Shown piece by piece: positions 55,565-64,000 of a stretch of 64,000 nt of DNA (the first letter of the stretch is position 1; each line of letters begins with the position of its first letter). Made by a program: the position numbers and the translations under genes. The DNA is from Podocnemis expansa (taxonomy: Eukaryota; Chordata; Testudines; Podocnemididae). The DNA lies in assembly GCA_007922195.1 (NCBI GenBank), contig ML681996.1:21913024-21977023 (forward strand), read 5' to 3'. The notes beneath the pieces are model-generated. The model was not told the origin of the DNA. It was given only the letters and a program-made list of their open reading frames with translations, and searched no databases.

Positions 55565-57041
55565 GGATGTAAAAGTGTGGGGGCGGACAATATAAACCTC
55601 TTTGGTGTTTGACCACCTTTTATATAACTTTTGCTTAGCAAGGATAAATACAGGTTTTGAGAAAGGTTATGGTAATACTAAAGGACAATCAATCAGAATA
55701 ATACACAAAAGGCAATAGACCACAGGGGTTGAGAGCTCAGGGCCTTTGCTATTAGCCCCAGATAGATATATAGATATGTGTACACATATAGATATATATA
55801 CACACAGCTATATGCATAACATTAATGCAAACCCAACAGACCCTTACACATCTAATTCACAAGCCTAAACAACACCAGCAGAAAAAACCACAGAATGCAG
55901 CATAAAAAACTCTTCCAAGCACACATTTGCTCACATTCTGTATTTCTACTTACAAAGCATAGGACTAACTTTAAGAATGGCCAGGTCAAAGTTAGTCCAG
56001 GTGCCACAGCTTGAAGGAGGTGAGGAAGTTGTGGTGCACACCGACCCCATTGTGCTGATTGTAGTCTTCTTCCCCTTAACTACCAACTCAAGCTTCTTTT
56101 ATGGATGAATTGATCAAGGAGGGAGGTCTTGGAGAATGTCCTTCTGCATCCATCTTCATCCTCCTTTGGATTCTCGACTGGTCATTGCTCCTCTGATTGG
56201 CATCCTTGAGCATGCTGACACCAGCCTCATGCTTTGCTTGTTTGTTTTGACTATTCACCAGTCAGGACCCACTTTACACATGCTTTCCTTACAAACACAA
56301 TACACACAGTTCTCGCAAGCATACTGTCAGCCATTTCATACTTACAGTTGCTGCATTTGGCTCTTTTCTGTGCATAGGGGGGATTTCCTGCTCTCGAGAG
56401 GCTCACCATCTGTCCTCTCGATGGTACAACTTACAGACATGCATTAATTGTTAAGATTGTCTACCCAGTTGGATATGAGGGGAAATAAACTTACTCAACT
56501 TTTTACTCCATCAAAAAGCCCCATACACAATAGAAAACATCTCCCAGTTTAGCACTATTGTAAAATATGCTTTTTAGCATAGGCCTTTGACCTGAAGAAC
56601 CATCTCCTGTTTGCTCATGGGTTCGTCAGTTGTCAATCCTCTAACTTCATTCAACAAACCTCATTACTAAAATAATTAAGAAACTAAAATCATTGAAGAG
56701 AACTCATGGTATTCACCTTCACTAATTTTCCCAGTTAGTAGAACTAAAGCTGTTGTCAGAGTATTAGGGACTCTGAAATATGTCTTTGGAATTTCCCCTG
56801 ATATGTTAGTGATCACTCATGAACATGCTCAGCACCTTCAGTGCCCAATGAAGTCACATGCGGGAACAATCAGTACCTGACAGAATCACATAGTTCGAAC
56901 CTTTAGTGTTGTGCCACATCGGTATTATATATAGGGCACATTGCTCTTAGCTCTTCAGGAAGTGCAAAGGAGATGTTTCTGCCTATAAATGAGCAGTGGA
57001 AAATTCCTGTAGTGAAGGGGAACTCTCCATTTATGTAACAC
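55565..57041. other. No recognised gene
   Basis: A 103-codon frame at 56136-56447 has no recognised domain. A TATATA-rich tract lies near 55760-55800. Part may belong to an LTR element but I cannot support it. Confidence 0.4.
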
Positions 57042-57044
57042 TAG

Positions 57045-57447
57045 GGCTATGTTCACACAAAGGGGGTTATTTCAATACAAGTTGTTTCGATACAAGTTGT
57101 ATTGAAATAACGCCTTATTTCAAAATAAATTAATTCGAATTAACAGTTTGTTAATTCGAATTAAGGAAAAAAGCAGGAATTAAAGTAGCAGGTTCAGACA
57201 AGTTATTTCAAAATGAGTCACTGTTGTTTCGAAACAACATGTTCAGACGGCATTGTTTCGAAACAATCGTTTCGAAACAATGTTGTTTCGTCCGCACATG
57301 GGGTTTAAGTTGTTTTGAAACAATGGCGTTGTTTCGAAACAACAGAACCTGTTGTTTCGAAACAACGGTATGTCGTGTGAATATGGCCTTTCTTATTTCG
57401 AAACAACCTCTGTTGTTTCGAAATAAAACTGCTGTGTGAACACACCC
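57045..57447. mobile_element. Harbinger-like MITE, 403 bp
   Basis: The ends are GGCTATGTTCACACAAAG and GTGTGAACACACCC, with a TAG TSD at 57042-57044 and 57448-57450. TTGTTTCGAAACAA words keep many intact CG, so the copy looks young. It is close to 373-735. Confidence 0.88.
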
Positions 57448-57495
57448 TAGGGGACCCAGTTCCTGAGCCGACTGCTCTCCCTGCTCCAGACATAA

Positions 57496-58560
57496 GTGTA
57501 ACGTGTTAGCTCTGTGTTCTTGTGGAATCAGAGCATCGTATCCAGCCTGTGCCTTCCCCCACATACATCCCCCAACCTCTGCTTGAACTGAAAACCAAAA
57601 ACAGTAGGAAATGGGAGACATCCTTATCTACCCATATCCAAAAGCCACCAGCACAGAGCTTCATTTGCATTGACTATAGCCAGGCTCCAGCTCAAGAACT
57701 GCACTGAACCCTGGGATGGAAGAAGCAGGAACCGCATTGAACTCTCGGATTGAAGAAGCAGGGAAGCATTGCATGATGGGGGATCTCACACCAACACGAG
57801 CAAACTCAGCAATTATCACACCATTCTAGTCACAGACATGATAATTGATACCCAAAATACTGAGTCTGCCTGATTGTATTGTGAGCTTCTCTGAACCATT
57901 ACACCCAGCCAGGAATGTGTATTGGCCACTTAAGCAAGTCCTTATATAAAACCTTTACCCACATCCATCAGTACAGTAGTGTGGATCCAGTGCAAGTCCT
58001 GACTGAGAACTGTCTGAATCCTGTGTGAGTCTGGACTGAGTCCTGAGTCCTGATGCTTGGATCTAAAGCTGTATCATTTCCACTGGGATTTGGCTTTTCT
58101 TCTTCTTTGCTGATTGCTGTGGGAGCTTTGTTTCCATCCAGCCTCTGACCCTGATCTGCACAACCTGGAAACCTTTCTGCTACACAGAGTGGTGAGATTC
58201 CCCCACCCCAACTTGTCTCTCCCAACCTCTCTCCCTCTTTATTAATTATGACTCTCTCTCTAGGCCTGATGCAGTAGAATCTAGGTAATATTGTAGCTGG
58301 GTGTTTTTCCTTCCTTGTATCTTTATTAATGCTGTAACTGGGTATTTTGGGGTATTCTTCTCTCCTTTTGTAATTATTATTATTAGTGTAAGTTTTAGAT
58401 ACCTAGCAATAAAATGCCTTTTGTTATCAAGCCAGTTTCCAGACTCTTCTAAGACATCATTGTCTCTCCTTTGTGGTCTTGGTTTCTTTATATCGCTTTG
58501 CAGCAACACTTCTATTACCTAGCCAAAGACCCCTGTGATGCCCACAACCCTGTAAGGTTT
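57496..58560 (+). mobile_element. Candidate LTR
   Basis: TATATAAA lies at 57943-57950 and AATAAA at 58408-58413, with a GT-rich tail after it. Duplicated 'gcattgaactctcggattga' and 'gcactgaaccctgggatgga' type blocks occur upstream, as in some LTR U3 regions. The ends, TSD and internal genes were not found. Confidence 0.42.
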
Positions 58561-58569
58561 GCTTATTGA

Positions 58570-58835
58570 TGGGGGTAGTAGCCTGATTGATTCCAGGGGC
58601 ATATAAGGGTGACAGCTGAAAAGTGCTGTTTTGACCCAGCCTGATTGAGTGCAGGGACATATAAGGGTAGCAGCTGAGGAGTGTTGTGTGACCCAGCCTG
58701 CTCAAGGTCCATAATCAAGCCCAGTTTGGTGCGGTACAGGGGCATATAAGGGTAGCAGCAGAGAAGTGCTGTGTGACCCAGCCTACTGAGTTCAGGGACA
58801 CACAAGGCATCAGCTGAGAGTGCTGATAGAGCCAG
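58570..58835. repeat. Tandem repeat, variable unit
   Basis: Four imperfect units contain 'gggacatataagggtagcag', then 'ctgaggagtgttgtgtgacc' and 'cagcctg'. The spacing is about 60-90 bp. It lies directly 3' of the candidate LTR. Confidence 0.8.
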
Positions 58836-59198
58836 TCTGCTCAGACACACCTATACAGAAACACAAGTGACACAAGCAGCACACTAATAGAATTACCATC
58901 TTCTCCAAAGAAAAAGTAACCCTAATAAATGAGCATACTCTGAGTTGGTGGGCAAAGTCGGTAACACAAGAGGCATGCAAAAGGCAATAGGGGTTTGACA
59001 GGGTGAGGTATGAGTTTTGTAGAGCTCCTTTCTGTGATGCCAAGCTTTCAGTAGCATATAGTTTCATGGTTGTTCCAAATCACATCAGATCTCGGCCAAT
59101 GCATAATCAGGGATCCATAAGTGAGTGCATGGTGTATAACCTTAAGCAATCTGAACAATTTCTAGTTCAAATTCTTTTTCCTATCACTCAGCTTTCTG
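58836..59198. other. No recognised gene
   Basis: No supported frame or repeat. Confidence 0.45.
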
Positions 59199-59201
59199 AA
59201 A

Positions 59202-60192
59202 GGCTATGTCCACACCTGACTGTTTATTTAGAAATAAGCTAATTTCGAAATAAGCAAAATTGAAATAAAACACTTAATTTGATCTAATTTAAATTGAATT
59301 AAGGAAAAATAAGAAATTGAAATAGCAAGTCCAGACAGGACTTGCTATTTCGATTGGGGAGAGGGGCACCCTGGGAGGTGTGACAACATGGCCCCCTGGC
59401 AGGCCATGTTGCCACCCATTCCTCTGCCTGGCTCTCACCTGGAGAGCCAGGCAGGGGAAAAAGCAATGGGGGGGGAAGGCGGCTTGCCAGCAGGCTGGGG
59501 GTGCCCCTGCTCCCAAAGCTGCTTGCCCTGCCCCCACAGGAGACGGGGGGACCTCAGCTCCCCTGCCGGTGCTGGCAGTGGGAGCTGCAAGCCGGGAGAC
59601 TGGGGGTGCTGCGGGTCCCCAAGCTGCTTGCTGGCACAGGCAAATGACTTGGGGAGCCAGGGCACCCCCAGCCTCCTGGCTTGCAGCTCCCACTGCAAGC
59701 GCCAGCAGGGGAAACGAGGTCCCCCCTGTGTCCCTGCTTGCCCTACAACCCCCGCAGCGGGGCAAGCGGCTTAGGGAGCCACTCTCCCAGCAAGAGCCGG
59801 CTGGGATATGGTGTCCCCCCCGACTGCCCGGGTTGGAGTGGTCCAGGGATCCCTGCTCCTGGCCAGCTCCGGGGGGCTGCAGCCCCGGTGGGATGCCAGG
59901 AACCACGGCGGCTAAGCCTGCCGCCAGGGACCCTGGGATGAATGTCACTCGTCATATCAATATGCCAGGCATATCGATATAATAGAGTCAGATGGGTTAT
60001 TTTGAAACCATAGTTTCAAAATAACCAGTCATTTCAATATAATACTAGGTTTTATTATATCGAAATGACTTTCTTTATTTCAAAAAAAGAAAGTCCGTAT
60101 TTTAAGATAAGAAAATGTCGTGTGGACTTAGCAAGTTTTATTTTGAAACAACGACTGTTGTTTCGAAATAAAACTCTTGTGTGGACACACTC
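59202..60192. mobile_element. Harbinger-like element with GC-rich core, 991 bp
   Basis: The ends are GGCTATGTCCACACCTG and GTGTGGACACACTC, with an AAA TSD at 59199-59201 and 60193-60195. A perfect hairpin has AAATAGCAAGTCC (59320-59332) and GGACTTGCTATTT (59338-59350). A second stem follows, 'caacatggc' and 'gccatgttg' around 59388-59410. The core frames of up to 219 codons are low-complexity. Confidence 0.88.
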
Positions 60193-60195
60193 AAA

Positions 60196-60454
60196 GTGTC
60201 ATTTTTATATTTTCACAGCTACATCACAGTAGATGTAGTTGTGAAATATATATATATATCTGTCTGTCTATCTAGCTAGCTAGCTATAGATATACACAAA
60301 TTTTTCAAATAGCAACTGATAAAAAACTCCCAGAGCAGAAACAGAGTCTCTACATAAGCTGTCAGGGCTACTGTAAGGAAAAGCAATCCTGGGAGCCATC
60401 CAAGGCAGATATTAACATTATTAATACTGTCATATTTTATAAAGGGGTTTAAAG
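60196..60454. other. No recognised gene
   Basis: It contains a short TA/CTAG-rich microsatellite at 60247-60290. Confidence 0.45.
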
Positions 60455-60975
60455 AACTATTCTTCTTTCTTGCCATCCTATATATTTTTTCAGAAGTTTC
60501 AGGGACCATTTAGAAAATTTTGCTAACAAATGAGGTTTGTGCGATAACAAAATGATATTTTGGAGGATCATGAGAAGTGATGCATGCTACTGAAGGAGTA
60601 CTGTACTGCAGGGAGGATTATATAAGTAGTGTTTCAACATAAGAGGCTTCCATACACAATGAATTATTGATAGACCACCTTTGGCTGGATTATTAAAAGC
60701 CTTAGTGTTTATTTGAAGGAATAATTGTTGTTCGGAAGAGGGAGCAGAATGTGTAGTCAGTGAAAAGATTTTCTTCATTTTCACATTGTATTATTGAGTT
60801 CTGAACAAAATTTCTGTAGGTCTGAACTTTTAATTTTGTTGGAAGTATTCTATCTTTTTCTATATCTGATGAAAGAAAGACTCTTCAGTGTTCAGTTGCT
60901 TAAAGTGGATATTGTTACACCTTCAGATACAGAAAAAAATGCATGTGATGGAGATATTTTCCCCTTAAAACTTAA
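60455..60975. repeat. Local duplication, copy 1
   Basis: Ordered blocks such as 'gattatataagtagtg', 'acaatgaattattgatag', 'tttctgtaggtctgaac' and 'ttaaagtggatattgt' recur in the same order and orientation at 61670-62215. No TE termini were recognised. Confidence 0.85.
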
Positions 60976-61329
60976 TATACAGTAAAGTATGACCAGTATG
61001 GGCACAGGAACAGTCTAAAACATGTCTAAACAATCAATGACTTGAAGGACAAAGATGACACTCTCAGTATAGAAACATTAAAGTATGAGATAATTATTGA
61101 TGTCATAGAGCCTGCTTCAAAGCCCATTAAAGTCAATGAGAAGGCTCATATCTGAATTAGACATATGGAGAAGCAAGACTGTCTTGTTTATTCTCTTGCC
61201 AATGCAAGGTTGTTTGTATAGTTTATTGTTGAATACTACCTCAGTCAAGTTCTCAATGGTGCTTCTAAAATATAAACCTCTCATTTTCTCTGGGAGATGA
61301 AAATCTGTTCAGTCACAGCATGACGGAGA

Positions 61330-61430
61330 GACATGGGCAGGGAATCTTTTTAAAAGTTAAATATCTATACATTGACTGACACACAGTCCTCCAACTGCAC
61401 CCTGGTGCTTAATCACATTTCAGGGTAAAA
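61330..61430. repeat. Dispersed repeat, copy 2
   Basis: Related to 53455-53560 by the ordered blocks 'ctatacattgactgacac', 'caccctggtgcttaatcac' and 'atttcaggg'. Confidence 0.6.
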
Positions 61431-61669
61431 AACCAAACCTAATGAGAGTCCTTAAATATCCTTGGCTTAGGTAGGGGCCTCTGAGACATCTTTGAAGACT
61501 GTAACAAAACTAAAGTGTCTAACTGATATAGCCCTCCCAATTTTATAAGAAGAAATATGTTTTTTTTTTAAATGATATACTATTTCAGGTCTTTTCTGCT
61601 ATCAGATCGAGGGCTATGGAAGATTGGGGGCAGAGGGGGACTGAAGGCAGTTTTATAACACTGCAGTTT

Positions 61670-62215
61670 TAGCAAAAACTTTTCTGATTTGTTTGCCATC
61701 CCATATAATTTCCACAAGTCTCAAGGATCTCTTAGGAGACTTCACTATCAAGTAAGATCTGATCAACAACAAAACAATTTAAGAGACTCATGAGAATCTA
61801 TAGAAACTGCTACAGGAATATGGTACTACAGTGATTATATAAGGAATGTTTTTACACAGAAGGCTTCTATACACAATGCATTATTGATGGAACACCTTTG
61901 ATTGGATAATGAAAACTCTCAGTATTAATTTGGAGGAATAATTCTTTGCAGAGGAGGGAGAAGAATGTGTACATTCCATGAAAAGTGTTTCTTCTTTTTC
62001 ACATTATATTGTACAGGTCTGGACAATAGTTTCTGTAGGTCTGATCTTTCAGTATTGTTCATGGTATTCTACTTTCTATATTTTTCTATGCCTGATGGAA
62101 GGACTCTTCAATGTTCAATGCTTAAAAGTGGATATTGTACTTTCAGATATGGAAAAATAACTAGAATGTAAAATGCACTTTTATCTGAGATTTATACATT
62201 GGGATATTTCCTCCA
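61670..62215. repeat. Local duplication, copy 2
   Basis: The partner of 60455-60975 at a shift of about 1.22 kb. It is clearly homologous but diverged by substitutions and small indels. Neither copy keeps a common open frame. Confidence 0.85.
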
Positions 62216-62906
62216 CTGTTCAGCCTAAATTCCTCTTTCCTTGACTTCACTTTTTTACACCTTGAAGGAAGTTAAAGAGTTTATCTCCCTCCTTCACATT
62301 TGCCCATTTCAAGTGGGGGTATTATTAACAATCAGAAATTTGTAAATGCTTTCTGGCCTTATCTTTCTAAGGCTTCCAAACAAGTAAAGAATAATGTGCA
62401 GGGTTTTTCTGTTCTGCCCCCACAGAGGCTGGCTTAACAACAGGAGAGATATGGCTCTGCTTTGTAAAAGGTGACAATAGCAATCTGAATGTCCATACAA
62501 GAAGTAGACAGTCATTGTATTGAATACCTCTCCATGTTGAATGAAAACATGAAGTGTAACTGTCTAGATTTTTACAGTTTACTGAAGAAGGACTCTGATT
62601 CACCAATGAACTTCAGCACAGGTAATTCCACTGACTTAAATAAGACTAGAGTTACAAACCTGTTAGATTAGCTTGCTGAACTAGGGCTATGGCCATGGCC
62701 AAACTACAGGAAAAACCAGCCTCATATCAAATGGCTGGCGTACTAAGCCACAAAGTCACAAAGTTTCCCCATTTTTTTATGTACCATGTTGCTCTGGGTT
62801 TTCTGTATGAAATGTCTTTATAAGTTAGACTGTATTTTGCTAGGTTTCTAAATGTGGGGAATGGAATGCACACCTTAGAAGTGTTTGAAAAATGCTGTAT
62901 TAATAT
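62216..62906. other. No recognised gene
   Basis: AT-rich sequence with no supported frame. Confidence 0.45.
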
Positions 62907-63510
62907 TGTGGCAGAGCACCCTATCAGTCTTGCTGGATAACAGCTGTGTCCCCTGGCAGGGTGGGCCTGAGGTAAATCTGTCCCACTCTCTACAAATCCT
63001 TTGCTTCTCGCCTTGGCACCTTTCTGTTAGAGTAGTGCCCTGGTTTGGGCCTGTGGAGGAGAGAAAGATGGAGCTGAGCCAACAGGAGGAGAGAAAGATG
63101 GAGCTGAGCCAGTCAGTCTACACAGCCCAGACCCCAGGGAAGTATCTTCTCCTCACTTCTTCAAGGGATATGTAGATATGGTGGTGATGCTTGGGGGTGG
63201 GGGTGGACTATTAGTCATTCCCCCAAATTGGTACATGGGCTTTTCTTTTACTGCTCCTGATTTGAGGAGAAGCACTATCTCCTAAACTGGGGAAGTCTCT
63301 CCTGCTACTACCATAAGCCTCTGGCAACTTCTCTCCCTCTTTAGCAAAGGGTTTTAATAGGCCTGGAGTGGCCTTTAATTGGTCCCAGTTGCCTCCAGTT
63401 GACCTTTAGTAACCTTTCCTCCGCCTGCAGGGAAAAGTCCTTAACGGTCCAGGGCTCATATAGGTGGATTCATATATCCTTTTGTAGCCATTCAGTCTGA
63501 CTTTACCACA
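62907..63510 (-). mobile_element. Solo LTR, minus strand
   Basis: On the minus strand it runs from TGTGGTAAAGTC to GCTCTGCCACA, so it has TG...CA ends with a short inverted TGTGG/CCACA, over 604 bp. It is flanked by ATAT on both sides (62903-62906 and 63511-63514). A 'gcctattaaaaccct' block could be a TATA-like box. A perfect 30-bp tandem duplication lies at 63055-63113. No internal region adjoins it. The length and 4-bp TSD fit an ERV or Gypsy LTR. Confidence 0.68.
63055..63113. repeat. 30-bp tandem duplication
   Basis: A unit starting 'ggaggagagaaagatggagc' occurs twice with a period of 30 bp inside the solo LTR. Confidence 0.95.
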
Positions 63511-63514
63511 ATAT

Positions 63515-64000
63515 GAATTAATACAAACTATTGTCAATTTATATTGAGCTAAATTGCAATTGATTCTCAGATAGGCAAACTACCACATTTATCTATTAAT
63601 AAGAGTGGGCTGAAGTATTTAGCCTCTTTAAGTGGTATGCCTGCCATTGAGGGTCGGATTTTTTTTTCTTTTTTTTTTCTTTTTCTTTCTTTCTTTTTTA
63701 TTTTATTTTTTTTAAGGTGCTAGGTTTTTTGAATGTTCTGAAAATCAGACCGCCATTAAGAAATCCCAGAATGGATACCCTACAACTGAGGCCCCCTTTG
63801 GGGGACAACAGAAGATGTCATAATGGAGAGCTTAGTGGTGCCCACAGCCTCCCCATGAGCAGTCCAACCATGAACTGTTCCTGGGCTCCATGCCCAGAGA
63901 ACCAGCTGGTACTTGTTTTTATCTGCTGCTGTTTTGCTCTGCCTGTCTGTTTTGCTATGCTGTGTGTTTCCAAGGAGTCAGCTCAGTGATGAGCCCAAGT
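63515..64000. other. No recognised gene; pyrimidine tract
   Basis: A T/C tract of about 57 bp at 63659-63716 ends in TTTTTTTTAAG followed by a 90-codon open frame. It looks like a splice acceptor, but the peptide has no recognised domain. Confidence 0.35.

Noticed and set aside
57208..57621. 137-codon frame with 'FRNN' and 'VSKQ' repeats
   Set aside because: It is a translation of TTTCGAAACAA words of the Harbinger-like element; the same peptide words appear at every such copy.
63659..63989. Polypyrimidine tract plus 90-codon frame as a terminal exon
   Set aside because: The acceptor resemblance is good, but the peptide shows no domain or coding bias that I can see and the tract is low-complexity.

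Overview
This 64 kb window is vertebrate nuclear DNA made almost wholly of transposable-element remains. No complete host gene, rRNA, tRNA, CRISPR array or bacterial-type operon was found. The mix suggests a sauropsid, most likely a turtle: CR1 LINEs of several ages, Penelope-like elements (RT plus GIY-YIG), a Ty3/Gypsy element whose Gag carries a SCAN-like domain, hAT and Tc/mariner-like non-autonomous elements, and a very abundant group of TIR elements made of short self-complementary words. This placement is inference from repeat content, not from a gene.

The dominant component is about 20 related TIR elements, roughly a sixth of the window. They start with GGCTATGTCTACAC or GGCTGTGTTCACAC, end with the complement, and mostly have 3-bp target-site duplications (TSDs). 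GG...CC ends plus 3-bp TSDs fit PIF/Harbinger; they are called Harbinger-like below and none encodes a transposase. Short members (350-430 bp) are nearly all inverted words such as TTTCGAAA, GTCGAC or TTAGTTCAAACTAA. Long members (0.5-1.2 kb) add a GC-rich core with a hairpin, and some cores keep a TATA-like motif.

Layout: 1-735 Harbinger-like; 1120-2290 CR1; 5145-5695 hAT; 6647-7064 Harbinger-like; 7739-9323 hAT split by a Harbinger-like element; 11.4-14.8 kb CR1 copies; 17.6-18.8 kb antisense Penelope; 18.9-21.2 kb Harbinger-like and Penelope pieces; 22.06-23.93 kb a 5'-inverted Penelope insertion; 24.3-27.7 kb Harbinger-like elements around one candidate exon; 28.9-30.3 kb a Tc/mariner-like element with a C-rich minisatellite; 30.6-33.5 kb a Harbinger-like element split by a hAT; 33.7-34.3 kb CR1; 34.35-38.37 kb a truncated SCAN-Gag Gypsy element; 38.8-42.9 kb MITEs, hATs and a three-level nest; 45-53.6 kb further Harbinger-like and hAT copies and minisatellites; 54-63.5 kb Harbinger-like elements, candidate LTRs, a diverged local duplication and one well-delimited solo LTR.

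Host coding evidence is limited to two open segments with splice-like borders, at 26498-26757 and 43724-43893, both on the minus strand. Neither product was recognised. The window is best read as intergenic or deep intronic sequence. Nested insertions with intact TSDs give a relative insertion order at several sites.
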